Notes: generated from the letters alone by a model not told the origin. DNA of 64,000 nucleotides from JAKAWQ01 sp963745975 (GCA_963745975.1 CAVUZJ010000006.1:144380-208379); one strand, 5' to 3'. Numbered from the stretch's first letter, positions 1-8,579 are shown. Made by a program: numbers and translations.

Positions 1-180
1 CGACCGCGACGTCCCAGAGAGTGCAATGATCGCCGCAACCGCCTCCGCCGCATCGATCACCGAGTCGGCGATCTGGTCGGACGTGACCGGGAGATAGGGG
101 GACACGCTGGGCGTGTCGATCGCGCCGGTGGCCGCACAGGTGATGATGACCTTGCGCTCCCGCGCGTGTGATTATGCCAC
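1..180 (-). pseudogene. BKACE-family (DUF849) beta-keto acid cleavage enzyme, N-terminal fragment with premature stop, cut by window edge
   Basis: Reading leftward, a GTG at 178-180 preceded by an AGGA ribosome site opens a frame whose third codon is TAA (172-174). After that stop the frame encodes ERKVIITCAATGAID followed by SPYLPVTSDQIADSVIDAAE, the typical N-terminus of BKACE enzymes, which are Zn-dependent enzymes that condense beta-keto acids with acetyl-CoA. Past residue 50 the family signature HLHARDP is not found; the frame reads AIIALSGTSRS instead, and a shifted frame recovers only a weak trace of it. The fragment lies 47 bp downstream of the lactonase gene in the same direction, so it would have been the next gene of the sugar operon. 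It is either a decayed gene or carries sequencing errors; the rest is outside the window. Confidence 0.6.
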
Positions 181-226
181 GGTCCTGCTTCCTCTTTCCT
201 AAATATTGTCTTCTCTGAATTGGGAA

Positions 227-1099
227 TCAACCGGCGAAGCGGGGTTCGGGAACGCCGCGCACGCCGAGATCGCGGATGGCGAAGAGCGAGCCGCGCAGCA
301 CGCCGTCGCCCGGAAAGCGCGGCAGCGGCGGCTTGGCCATGCTGGTCGCAAAGAGAATATCGAGATCAGGGCCGCCGAACATCACGCTCGTCACCTTCTT
401 CACCGGCATCTCGATCACCCGATCCACGCTGCCGTCCGGCCGGTAGCGCACGATCTTGCCGACATAGACCTGGGCGCTCCAGACGCAGCCTTCCGCGTCC
501 ACCGTCGCGCCATCGAACCCGCCTCCGTCGTTGGGCCTCGTGCAGAAGGTGCGCTTGTTGGTCGCCGTACCGGCCTCCTGATCGTAGTCATAGGCCGAGA
601 TTTCGCCGGACCAGGTGTCGGAGAAATAGAACGTTCCCCCGTCGGGGCTCCAGCAGGGACCGTTGCTCACGATGATGCCGGTATCGATGGTCGTCACGCT
701 CAGGTCGCCGGCGAGGGAATAGAGGGCGCCGTTGGGGCCCTCCTCCATCGTGTCCATCGAGCCCGCGACGAACCGGCCCATCTTGTCCACCTTGCCGTCG
801 TTGAGGCGGTTGTTGGGCTTCTCCGGCTCCGGATCGTGGACGAGAGAGACTTCGCCCGTCTTGAAATCGAGGGCATGGAAGCCGCGAGCGAGGGAAAGAA
901 TCGCGCCGCCCGATTTGCGCAGGCACATCGAGCCGATCTTCTGCGGCAGGTCCCAGGCGCGCACTTCCCTTCCGTCGGCGGTCGCACGGAAGACGCGGCC
1001 GTCGAAACTGTCGATCCAGTAGAGCCGCTCCTCCTCGACATCCCAGAGGGGGCCTTCGCCGAGCGTCGTCTTCACATCCACCAGAACGTCGATGCGCAT
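227..1099 (-). CDS. SMP-30/gluconolactonase family lactonase (copy 1)
   Basis: 290-residue six-bladed beta-propeller of the SMP-30/regucalcin/LRE family, which hydrolyses sugar lactones in the cytoplasm using one divalent metal. The family ligand motifs are visible: EGPLWD near the N-terminus (metal Glu), SNGPCWSPDG in the middle (metal Asn) and DGATVDAEG further on (metal Asp region). The ATG at 1097-1099 has a purine-rich GGAAAGG just upstream. It lies 15 bp after a second, clearly paralogous lactonase, so the pair looks like a tandem duplication. In context it would open the lactone made by the SDR dehydrogenase of the same operon. The exact lactone cannot be told from sequence. Confidence 0.9.
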   Translation of the reverse strand: MRIDVLVDVKTTLGEGPLWDVEEERLYWIDSFDGRVFRATADGREVRAWDLPQKIGSMCLRKSGGAILSLARGFHALDFKTGEVSLVHDPEPEKPNNRLNDGKVDKMGRFVAGSMDTMEEGPNGALYSLAGDLSVTTIDTGIIVSNGPCWSPDGGTFYFSDTWSGEISAYDYDQEAGTATNKRTFCTRPNDGGGFDGATVDAEGCVWSAQVYVGKIVRYRPDGSVDRVIEMPVKKVTSVMFGGPDLDILFATSMAKPPLPRFPGDGVLRGSLFAIRDLGVRGVPEPRFAG

Positions 1100-1114
1100 G
1101 AGCCTTTCCCCCCT

Positions 1115-1990
1115 TCAGCCGCCGAAGCGCGGCTCGGGCAGGCCGCGCACGCCGAGCCCGTGCACCGCGAAGAGGCCGCCCGCCTCGTGCTCCTGCCGCC
1201 GCCGCCCCTGATAGGGGCGCGCCATAGAGGTGACATAGAGGATGTCGAGATCGGCGCCGCCGAACGAGACGCTGGTGATGCTGTCCACCGGCATCCCGAT
1301 CAGCCGGTCGATCGTGCCGTCCGGGGCGAAGCGGACCAGCCTGCCGCCATAGACCTCGACGCTCCAGATGAAGCCCTCCTCGTCCACCGTCGCGCCGTCC
1401 GGGTAGCCGCGCAGATGGCCTTCGAAATTCGCGAACAGGCGCCGGCTCAGGAGATCGCCGGTCGCCTGGTCGTAGCGATACGACCAGATGGTGCGGCGGA
1501 AGCTGTCGGCGAAATAGAAAGTGCCGCCATCGGGGCTCCAGCACGGGCCGTTGCTGACGATGATGCTCTCCTCGAGCTTCGTCACACGGAGATCGGGATC
1601 GAGGCGGTAGAGCCCGGCGAGCGGCTCGCGCTCCTCGTAGTCCATGGCGCCGGCGAGGAAGCGCCCCTGGCGATCGACCTTGCCGTCGTTCATCCGCGTG
1701 CGGCGGTTGGCGCTCTCGGGATCGGCGATCTTGGTCGCCATGCCCGCGTCGAAGTCGAAGAAGTGAAAGCCGTTGCGCAAGGCGAGCACGGCGCCGCCGC
1801 CGGCGCGCAGGCACATCGAGCCGATATGCTCGGGCACCTTCCAGCTTTTGCGCTCCTCGCCGCGCGCATCGGCGCGGTGGATCGCAGCGCCATGGCTGTC
1901 GATCCAGTAAAGGCGCTGCTCGCCCACATCCCAGAGCGGGCCTTCGCCGAGCTCGTTGCGCTCATCGACCAGCAATTCGATCCGCAGCAC
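1115..1990 (-). CDS. SMP-30/gluconolactonase family lactonase (copy 2)
   Basis: Second SMP-30 family lactonase, 291 residues, with the same landmarks as its neighbour: LGEGPLWDV, SNGPCWSPDGG and DGATVDEEG. A GTG start at 1988-1990 is chosen because it has a GAGGGG Shine-Dalgarno six bases upstream that overlaps the SDR stop codon, and because it aligns with the N-terminus of the downstream copy (LRIELLVDE against MRIDVLVDV). An upstream ATG at 2017 would force a 17-bp overlap with the SDR gene and add nine unrelated residues. Two lactonases in one operon suggest either two lactone ring forms or two substrates. Confidence 0.88.
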   Translation of the reverse strand: MLRIELLVDERNELGEGPLWDVGEQRLYWIDSHGAAIHRADARGEERKSWKVPEHIGSMCLRAGGGAVLALRNGFHFFDFDAGMATKIADPESANRRTRMNDGKVDRQGRFLAGAMDYEEREPLAGLYRLDPDLRVTKLEESIIVSNGPCWSPDGGTFYFADSFRRTIWSYRYDQATGDLLSRRLFANFEGHLRGYPDGATVDEEGFIWSVEVYGGRLVRFAPDGTIDRLIGMPVDSITSVSFGGADLDILYVTSMARPYQGRRRQEHEAGGLFAVHGLGVRGLPEPRFGG

Positions 1991-2000
1991 CGCACGCCCC

Positions 2001-2774
2001 TCAGAGAGTCTCGACATTGCCGCAGACGCCGATCGACTGTCCGGAAACGTTGCGACCGAGCGGGGAGGCGAGGAAAAGCACCATGTGCGCCACGTCCTCC
2101 GCCGTCACCATGCGGCGGAGCGAGACTTTTTCGAGATACTGCTTCTCCATCTCGGCATACGAGAGGCCGAGCTGGGTGGCGCGGGCACGAATGACGCTTT
2201 CGATGCGCGGGCCCTTGACGATTCCGGGCAGGATCGCGTTCACGGCGATGCCCGCGGGGCCGAGCTCCTTGGCGAGGCTCTGGGTGAAGCCGATGACGCC
2301 GAACTTCGCCGCCGAATAGGGCGTGCGGTAGGGGTAGCCATGGCGGCCCGCCGCCGAGGACATGTTGATGATGGCGCCGCTGCCGTTGGCCTTGAGAAGC
2401 GGCACGGCCCGGCGCGCACAGAGGAACTGGCCGGTGAGGTCGATATCGATGCAGCGCCGCCAGGCCGCGGGATCGATCTCCTCGACCGCGCCCGTCGGGC
2501 CGGCGATGCCGGCATTGTTGACCAGCACGTCGAGGCCGCCGAGCGCGCGCGCGGCCTCGTCGAACAGAGCGTCCACCTGCGCTTCGTCCGAGACGTCGGC
2601 CCGCGTCGTGCCGACCCCGAGCCCCTTGCGACAGGCGGCGAGCGCGGCGTCGTCCACGTCGCAGATATGCACGCGCGCGCCTGCCCCCACCAGGGCGGAG
2701 ACGATGGCGAGCCCGATCCCCCCGGCGCCGGCGGTGACGACGACCCGCTGGCCTTCGGCGCTCAGCTCGGCCAT
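2001..2774 (-). CDS. SDR family NAD(P)-dependent oxidoreductase
   Basis: 257-residue classical short-chain dehydrogenase. Cofactor motif TAGAGGIG sits near residue 15, the NNAG motif in the middle, and the catalytic YSAAK (Tyr-x-x-x-Lys) follows a serine-rich MSSAAGR stretch. The C-terminus has the SGQSIGVCGN pattern common in sugar and polyol dehydrogenases. The ATG at 2774 follows a GGGAGGAGC ribosome site. It sits between the ABC transporter permease (17 bp upstream) and the two lactonases, which supports oxidation of an imported sugar or polyol to a lactone. The exact substrate is not visible. Confidence 0.88.
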   Translation of the reverse strand: MAELSAEGQRVVVTAGAGGIGLAIVSALVGAGARVHICDVDDAALAACRKGLGVGTTRADVSDEAQVDALFDEAARALGGLDVLVNNAGIAGPTGAVEEIDPAAWRRCIDIDLTGQFLCARRAVPLLKANGSGAIINMSSAAGRHGYPYRTPYSAAKFGVIGFTQSLAKELGPAGIAVNAILPGIVKGPRIESVIRARATQLGLSYAEMEKQYLEKVSLRRMVTAEDVAHMVLFLASPLGRNVSGQSIGVCGNVETL

Positions 2775-2791
2775 GGTGCTCCTCCCCTCAT

Positions 2792-4849
2792 TCAGGCGTT
2801 CTTCTCGCGCAGCGCCAGCACGGCGCCGAGCACCACGAGGCCGAAGATGATGTCGCGCATCGCGTCGGGCAGCGTCGTGCCGGCGAGCAACGTGGAGAGC
2901 GCGGTCAGCAGCAGGACCCCGCCGAGCATCCCGACGTAATGGCCCCTTCCTCCCGTGATCAGCGTGCCGCCAACGACGACCACGCCGATCGAGGGAAGCA
3001 GGTAGAGATCCCCCATGCCGAGGCTCGCCTGGCCGGAGAAGCCGGAGAGAAGGATGCCGACGAGCGCGCTGCAGAACCCGGAGAGGGCATAGACGCCGAT
3101 CAGGGTGCCGCCGACGCCCACGGCGGAGAGCCGCGCGACCAGCGAACTGTTGCCGACGGCAAAGATCCGCCTGCCGAAAACCGTGCGGTCGAGCAGCAGC
3201 AGCGCGGCGAGCACGAAGAGGACCAGGAACCAGACGACCGGCGTCGCGCCGAGCAAATGGCCGGTCATGAACCAGCGCTGCGCGGGCGAGGCGAAGCCGG
3301 CGGGCGTGCCGTTGCAATAGACGAGGGCGGCGCCCTCGAGGATCCCGTTCATCGCCAGAGTCATGACGATCGGCGGCAGGCCGAGCAGGACGATCCCGAG
3401 ACCGTTCACCGCGCCGAGCGCGGCGCCGAGGGCGAGGCCGAGCGGCACCGCCCAGAGTGCCACGACGTCCGTGCCGTGGATCAGCCCGGAGGTGAGGATG
3501 CCGATGAAGCCGATCATCCAGGGCACCGAAAGATCGAGCCCGCCGGTGAGGATTGCGGCGCCCTGGCCGAGGGCGAGGATCGCGAGGAAGGACGAGAGGA
3601 CGAGCAGCGAATCGAAATAGCCGAGATTGTCGAGCGTGCCGCCGAAGACCGCCTGGGAGACGCCGAGGACGATGACGAAGCCGGCATAGGCGGGAACGAT
3701 GGTGCGGAGCGCCTCGCCGTGGCGCGCAAGCCAGCTCGCCCGCCCTGCCTCTGCCGGCGCCGCGGGAGCAGGCAGCACCGGGGCGGGCGCGGTGGAGCGA
3801 TGGGCGGAGGCGAGCGCGCCGCGGGCGCGCGCCGCGAGCTTGTCGCGCGCGAGCCGGACATAGAACGCGATCGGTGAATGGCGGTTGAGCGAGGCGGCGA
3901 GAACCGCGAGCAGCAGGATCGCGCCTTCGGCGACCGAGCTCAAATAGGCAGAAACGTTGAGCACGAGCAGGATGTTGACGATGATCATCAGCGTATAGGC
4001 GCCGACGATCGAGCCGACGCAGCCGCCGCGCCCGCCGCCGAGCAGCGTGCCGCCGAGGACGACGGCCGCGAAGACCTCGAGCAGCATCGGGCCGCCGACC
4101 AGGGGATCGCCCGAGCCGGTCTCGGCGGAGATGAAGGCGCCGGCCGCACCATAGAAGAGGCCGGCGAGCACATAGGCCCAGAACTTCACCCATCCGGTAC
4201 GGATGCCGGCCGCGTGCGCGGCCTCCTCGTCGCTGCCCACGGCATAGAGCCCGACGCCGAAACGGGAATTCTTGACCAGCCGCCAGACGAGCGCGGCGGC
4301 CAGCAGCACGACGATCGGCGCGGGCAGGAGATGGGGGATCGCATCGCCGGTGAAGAAGGCGGCGAAGCCCGAGGCGATCGACCCGCCCGGCTTCTCCATC
4401 ACCAAGAGCGTGACGCCCTGGACGATGAACATGGTGGAGAGCGTGACGACGATCGACTGCATGCGCACGAAGGCGACGAAGAAGCCGTTGACCGCGCCGA
4501 CCAGCGCGCCCGTCGCCAGCGCCACGCCGAAGAACCCGACTTGCGAGAGCGGCGCGGTCCCCATGCAACTCGCCAGCACGACATTGACGAGCGAGACGAC
4601 GGCGCCGGTCGAGAGGTCGAAGCCGCCGGTGAGGATGACGATGGTCTGGCCCATCGCGCCGAGCGCGAGCGTGGCCCCGCCGGCGGACATGAAATGGATC
4701 TCGAAATAGCTGAAGGCACCGGGCGTGATCGCGCCCACCGCGAGGAACAGCACGGCGAACACGGCGCAGGCGACGATCAGGCCGCGATGGCGGGCAAGCT
4801 CGGGGCGCCAGGCGGAGCGGCGGCGCGCGCCGAGGGCGAGATCGCTCAT
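2792..4849 (-). CDS. Double RbsC-type sugar ABC transporter permease (two permease domains in one protein)
   Basis: 685-residue membrane protein made of two complete RbsC/AraH-like permease domains. Domain 1 covers about residues 25-330 and contains TIVILTGGFDLSTGAVVSLVN; domain 2 covers about 375-685 and contains AAILTGGLDLSVPWMIGF. They are joined by an Ala/Pro-rich linker near residues 335-370. Carbohydrate-2 family importers normally use a homodimer or heterodimer of roughly 330-residue subunits, so this is a natural tandem fusion at about twice the usual length. The ATG overlaps the stop of the ATPase gene by four bases (ATGA, 4846-4849), implying translational coupling and a shared transporter. 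Confidence 0.92.
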   Translation of the reverse strand: MSDLALGARRRSAWRPELARHRGLIVACAVFAVLFLAVGAITPGAFSYFEIHFMSAGGATLALGAMGQTIVILTGGFDLSTGAVVSLVNVVLASCMGTAPLSQVGFFGVALATGALVGAVNGFFVAFVRMQSIVVTLSTMFIVQGVTLLVMEKPGGSIASGFAAFFTGDAIPHLLPAPIVVLLAAALVWRLVKNSRFGVGLYAVGSDEEAAHAAGIRTGWVKFWAYVLAGLFYGAAGAFISAETGSGDPLVGGPMLLEVFAAVVLGGTLLGGGRGGCVGSIVGAYTLMIIVNILLVLNVSAYLSSVAEGAILLLAVLAASLNRHSPIAFYVRLARDKLAARARGALASAHRSTAPAPVLPAPAAPAEAGRASWLARHGEALRTIVPAYAGFVIVLGVSQAVFGGTLDNLGYFDSLLVLSSFLAILALGQGAAILTGGLDLSVPWMIGFIGILTSGLIHGTDVVALWAVPLGLALGAALGAVNGLGIVLLGLPPIVMTLAMNGILEGAALVYCNGTPAGFASPAQRWFMTGHLLGATPVVWFLVLFVLAALLLLDRTVFGRRIFAVGNSSLVARLSAVGVGGTLIGVYALSGFCSALVGILLSGFSGQASLGMGDLYLLPSIGVVVVGGTLITGGRGHYVGMLGGVLLLTALSTLLAGTTLPDAMRDIIFGLVVLGAVLALREKNA

Positions 4850-6468
4850 TCGGAGGGACCCGGCTCGGCGTTCCGCGCGGTCTCGCTTTCGCCGAGGGCA
4901 GCACGCATGATCGCTTCTTCCTCGATCGCCGCTCCGGCGAACTCGGCAACCGTGCTTCCCTCGTACATGACGAGCACGCGGTCGCACATGTTGACGATCT
5001 CGGGTATCTCGGTGGAGTGGAAGAGGATGGCACCGCCGGCATCGGCGAAGGCGCGCATCAGGAGATAGATCTGGTGCTTGGTGCCGACATCGACGCCGCG
5101 GGTCGGGTCGAAGAGAAGGAGGATGCGGCTCTCGGCGAGCAGCCATTTCGCGATCACGAGCTTCTGCTGGTTGCCGCCGGAGAACGCGCCCGCACTGGTG
5201 TAGAGAGCGCGCGGATCGACCTCGACCTCGGCGAGCGCGCGGGTGACCGCCGCGCTCTCTCGCGCGACGTCGATCACGCCCAGGCGCGCGAACCGGCTCA
5301 CGACCGGTAGCGAAACGTTGAAGCGGCCCGAAAGCTTGAGGAAGAGGCCCTCCGTCTTGCGCTCCTCCGGCACCAGGCTGATCCCGATATGGCTCCGGAT
5401 CGCGTCGCGCGGCGAGGCGAGCACGACCTCGCGCCCGTCCACCAGGAGCCGGCCCGCGGCGAGCGGCGCCATGCCGAAGCAGGCGAGGAACAGCTCCTGC
5501 TGGCCCATGCCTTGCAGCCCGGCAATGCCGAGGATCTCGCCCGGATGGAGGGAGAAGCTTGCGGCGCGGAGCTTGCCGGCGGTGGCGATGGACTGCGCGC
5601 CAAGGGCGGGCGCCAGGGCCGGCGTCGCGGCGGCGGGCGGGGCGGATGGGCGAGCGGGAAAGGTGCTGGCAAGCGAGCGGCCGATGATCATGCGGATCAC
5701 ATCGTCGTCGCTCGCCTCCGCGACTTCGGCGGTGCCGATCGTCCGGCCGTTGCGGAGCACCGTGAGGCGATCGCAGAAACGGCGCACCTCGCGGAGCCGA
5801 TGCGTGATGAAGACGATCGTCACGGAATCGGAGCGGAGTGCCGCGATGCGCTCGCCGAGCCAGTCGATGTCGCGGCCCGAGAGGCTCGACGTCGGCTCGT
5901 CGAGCAGCAGGATGCGCGGGCGGCGGAAAAGCGCGCGCGCGATCTCGATCTTTTGCCGCGCCGCGAGCTCGAGATCGCGGATCTCGGCGCGCGGGTCGAT
6001 CTCCGCAAGCCCGATCGCGGCGAGATGCTCGGCCACGACCCGCTCGCCGTGGCGGCGGCGGAGCTGGCCGAGCGGGCCCCGCGGCGCGTTCGGCATCAGC
6101 ATGTTCTCGGTGACGGTGAGGTCGCGGACGAGGGTCAGCTCCTGGAACGCGGTCGCAATTCCGTGCCGCCGCCCGGCGGCCGGGCTGTCCAGCACGACGC
6201 GGGCGCCGGCGAGCGCGATCTCGCCCTCGTCGGGCGAGATGAGGCCCGAAAGCAGCTTCACCACCGTCGATTTGCCGGCGCCGTTCTCGCCGAGCAGGGC
6301 GTGTGCCTCGCCCGCGGCGACGCCGAACGAGGCATCCTTGAGCGCAACCGTCGCACCGAAGGATTTCGTCACGCCCCGGACCTCGAGCGCCGGCGGAAGG
6401 GGCACGCGCGAGACCTCCGATGCGGGCGGGAGGACCAGACGTCGGTCCTCCCGCGCGGCCAGGATCAT
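4846..6468 (-). CDS. Sugar ABC transporter ATP-binding protein (RbsA/MglA-like, two cassettes)
   Basis: 540-residue twin ABC ATPase of the carbohydrate-2 family. Cassette 1 has Walker A GENGAGKST at residues 60-68 and Walker B ILLLDEPTSSL. Cassette 2 has the usual degenerate Walker A (GLQGMGQQE) but keeps FSGGNQQKLVIAKWL and a Walker-B-like LLLFDPTRGVDVG. Such proteins power uptake of monosaccharides or related polyols. The gene is coupled at both ends by ATGA overlaps, with the binding protein upstream (6465-6468) and the double permease downstream. The N-terminus carries about 28 extra residues before the first strand, so a slightly later start is possible. Confidence 0.93.
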   Translation of the reverse strand: MILAAREDRRLVLPPASEVSRVPLPPALEVRGVTKSFGATVALKDASFGVAAGEAHALLGENGAGKSTVVKLLSGLISPDEGEIALAGARVVLDSPAAGRRHGIATAFQELTLVRDLTVTENMLMPNAPRGPLGQLRRRHGERVVAEHLAAIGLAEIDPRAEIRDLELAARQKIEIARALFRRPRILLLDEPTSSLSGRDIDWLGERIAALRSDSVTIVFITHRLREVRRFCDRLTVLRNGRTIGTAEVAEASDDDVIRMIIGRSLASTFPARPSAPPAAATPALAPALGAQSIATAGKLRAASFSLHPGEILGIAGLQGMGQQELFLACFGMAPLAAGRLLVDGREVVLASPRDAIRSHIGISLVPEERKTEGLFLKLSGRFNVSLPVVSRFARLGVIDVARESAAVTRALAEVEVDPRALYTSAGAFSGGNQQKLVIAKWLLAESRILLLFDPTRGVDVGTKHQIYLLMRAFADAGGAILFHSTEIPEIVNMCDRVLVMYEGSTVAEFAGAAIEEEAIMRAALGESETARNAEPGPSE

Positions 6469-7589
6469 TGCTCCGGCGTGCCGTTCAGGGCAGCCTTGAG
6501 GCCGACCTCGGGCGTGTCGGGCGAATAGATCGAGGCGAACCATCCCGGGTTGCTGATGATCGCCGGCTGGAAGACGTTGCAGCCCTGCTCCATCTCCTGC
6601 CAGGTGCCCTTGGTGCAGAGCTTGGCCGTCGCGTTGGTCACGATCGGCAGCGGCAGCTTGGTGAATTTGGGCACCGTCTTGCCCTCGAGGACGTCCACCG
6701 CGAGCTTGAGCGCGAGCGCGCCGGAATAGGGCGGCGAGGCGTAGGAGATGCTGGGCGCGCCCAAGGGCGCGTAGGTGTCGTGGGCGCCCTGCACGCTCGG
6801 ATCGCCCGCGGGCAGCATCTGGATGCGATGGCCGTTGGAGCCTTCGCCGGCGCACGGCTTGAGCTTGTCGTTGGCGATCCCCGCCTCCTTCTCCATCGAG
6901 GCGGCGGTGTAGCAGCCGACCTGCATCCAGAGCCCGTCGATCTGGCTCCAGGGATGGGTGGTGAGGATCCTCGTCAGCACGGTCCGCGCCACGGCCTGGC
7001 TCCACATGCCGACCCCTTGGGCGATGATGTGGATGCCCGGATATTTCGCGAACACCGCCTTCGCGGCTTCCGTGCGCTGGGTATCGACCGAGGTGCCGGG
7101 CACGCCGGTGATGACGACGATGTTGCCCTTCTCGTGCAGCGCCTTGACCAGCCATTCGGCGGGAATGCCGCCGGCGTCGAGCTGGTCGATATGGACGTTG
7201 TAGGCGCAAGGCTCGGTGATCTCGGAATCATAGGCGATGATCACGACGTGCCGCGCGCAGGCGCTTCTCACCACCTGGTTGAGCGCGGTCGGCGAGATCG
7301 GATAGACGACGATGGCCTGCGCGCCCTCCTCCACCATCGCATTGATCTGCTGGATCTGGCGCTGCGCATCGGGCCCCGCGACCTTCACCTCGAGGCTCAC
7401 CTTGTCGCGATAGTCCTTCGAGGCGGCCATGGCCTTCACCATGTTCGCCGCCTCCGCCTGCCAGTCATTCCCGATATAGCTCATGGAAAGGAAGATCTTG
7501 AACTTCTTCCCGGCGGCCTCGGCATGGTGGGTGGCGGCGGTGAGCCCGAAGGCGATCGCCACGGCGAGCAAGGGCGCTTTCCATCTCAC
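6465..7589 (-). CDS. Sugar ABC transporter substrate-binding protein (periplasmic)
   Basis: 374-residue type I periplasmic binding protein. Residues 1-25 form a signal peptide with probable cleavage after AEA. The mature part begins KKFKIFLSMSYIGNDW and contains a NAMVEEGAQAIVVYP-type segment, as in ribose/galactose-family binding proteins. The start is GTG at 7587-7589 behind a strong GAGGAGGA site. It is the first gene of the minus-strand operon and faces the GntR-type regulator across about 120 bp that contain a perfect inverted repeat. The ligand is not identifiable, although the downstream SDR and lactonases point to an aldose, polyol or sugar acid. Confidence 0.9.
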   Translation of the reverse strand: MRWKAPLLAVAIAFGLTAATHHAEAAGKKFKIFLSMSYIGNDWQAEAANMVKAMAASKDYRDKVSLEVKVAGPDAQRQIQQINAMVEEGAQAIVVYPISPTALNQVVRSACARHVVIIAYDSEITEPCAYNVHIDQLDAGGIPAEWLVKALHEKGNIVVITGVPGTSVDTQRTEAAKAVFAKYPGIHIIAQGVGMWSQAVARTVLTRILTTHPWSQIDGLWMQVGCYTAASMEKEAGIANDKLKPCAGEGSNGHRIQMLPAGDPSVQGAHDTYAPLGAPSISYASPPYSGALALKLAVDVLEGKTVPKFTKLPLPIVTNATAKLCTKGTWQEMEQGCNVFQPAIISNPGWFASIYSPDTPEVGLKAALNGTPEQ

Positions 7590-7681
7590 GATGTTTCCTC
7601 CTCTGTTCCGAACCTCCGCGGGGGAGAGGCCGCGTGGTCGCGCCTTCCCTTGGGGGACGAAATTTTTCTCTCGACAGATAT

Positions 7682-7696
7682 TTGATCATAGATCAA
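7682..7696. promoter_or_regulatory. Candidate operator between sugar operon and GntR regulator (TTGATC-ATA-GATCAA)
   Basis: Perfect 6-3-6 inverted repeat TTGATCATAGATCAA in an otherwise A/T-rich spot of the divergent intergenic region. It lies 13 bp before the preferred regulator start and about 93 bp before the binding-protein start. Size and symmetry suit a winged-helix GntR/FCD dimer, so it is a likely binding site for the adjacent regulator. This is inferred from position and symmetry only. Confidence 0.55.
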
Positions 7697-7708
7697 GGAT
7701 CAGCGCGC

Positions 7709-8446
7709 ATGCAAGTGGCGCGCCCCCGAAGCAGGACAAGGAAGCAGGATCAGAGACCGGCGATGCAGGAGACGGCCGCCACCGCCGAGCGGAAGCTGCC
7801 GCTCAGCCCGGTCGATCGCGAGACCGTGCAGGAGCGCGTCTATCGCCGCATTCGCGAGATGATCCTCAACGGCGAGATCGAGCCCGGGCAGACCATCACC
7901 ATTCCGGGGCTCTCCGCCGCGTTCCAGGTGAGCGCGATGCCGGTGCGCGAGGCGCTGCGCCGGCTGATGGCGGAGCAGGCATTGATGGTGGTCGCGGGCC
8001 GCTCGGTCGGCATCCCGGCGCTGACGCGGGCGCGGCTCGCGGATCTCCGGCGCGTGCGGCGCGAGGTCGAAGGGCTGGCGATCGCCTGGGCGGCGGAGCG
8101 GGTCGGCCCGGCCGAGCTCAGGCTACTTTCGAAGATGGTGAGCGAGATGGAGCTCGCGGCGGATGCGCGCGACGGGCGGCGCTATGTGCCGGCCAACCAC
8201 GATTTTCATTTCACCATCTACCGCGCGGCCAATTCGCCGACATTGTTCAGCATCATCGAATCGCTCTGGCTGCAGATCGGGCCCTATTTCCACGTGCTGC
8301 GCGCCTCGGAGAACTGGCACGCCGCGAACTCGCGCCACCGGGCCATGCTCGAGGCGCTGGGGCGCGGCGACGGGGCCGCGGGGGCCGAAGCGCTTCGGCG
8401 CGATATCGACGATGCGGCGGCGGCGCTCGAGGTGCTGCTCGGCTGA
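7709..8446 (+). CDS. GntR family transcriptional regulator, FCD (FadR) subfamily
   Basis: 245-residue regulator with an N-terminal winged helix (VQERVYRRIREMILNGEI, then a recognition region VSAMPVREALRRLM) and an all-helical C-terminal FCD ligand domain containing HDFHFTIYRA and RHRAML, where metal-ligand histidines usually lie. The ATG at 7709 is preferred because AAGGA sits nine bases upstream. An ATG at 7763 would remove 18 basic, probably disordered residues and is possible. It is divergent from the sugar operon and very likely its repressor, responding to a sugar acid or pathway intermediate; that last point is inference. Confidence 0.88.
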   Translation: MQVARPRSRTRKQDQRPAMQETAATAERKLPLSPVDRETVQERVYRRIREMILNGEIEPGQTITIPGLSAAFQVSAMPVREALRRLMAEQALMVVAGRSVGIPALTRARLADLRRVRREVEGLAIAWAAERVGPAELRLLSKMVSEMELAADARDGRRYVPANHDFHFTIYRAANSPTLFSIIESLWLQIGPYFHVLRASENWHAANSRHRAMLEALGRGDGAAGAEALRRDIDDAAAALEVLLG

Positions 8447-8522
8447 CGCCCCCGCTTGACCGGCACGGCCGAGCATGCAAATCTTCCAGTGGAAATCTTT
8501 GATTTGGGCAGCAGTACCTGTC

Positions 8523-8544
8523 CCATGTTTCACGTGAAACATGG
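8523..8544. promoter_or_regulatory. parS: parS centromere-like site (ParB/Spo0J binding site)
   Basis: A perfect 22-bp palindrome whose central 16 bases, TGTTTCACGTGAAACA (8526-8541), match the widely conserved bacterial chromosomal parS consensus exactly. It sits in the 133-bp gap between two convergent genes, the GntR regulator and fumarase, and so is outside coding sequence. Such sites nucleate ParB spreading and usually cluster within a small fraction of the genome around oriC; some occur on chromids or large plasmids. No parA, parB or second parS was seen in the window. Confidence 0.9.
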
Positions 8545-8579
8545 CCCGAATCAACAGCTTCTCCGTGCACACTTGGCCG

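Noticed and set aside
206..2194. Long plus-strand open frame opposite the lactonase genes
   Set aside because: It is antisense to two clear SMP-30 genes, is Arg/Ala/His-rich with no family motif, and is explained by high GC codon bias.
7763..8446. Start of the sugar GntR regulator at 7763
   Set aside because: Possible, but its ribosome site is poor (AGGA about 13 bases away), while the ATG at 7709 has AAGGA at nine bases.
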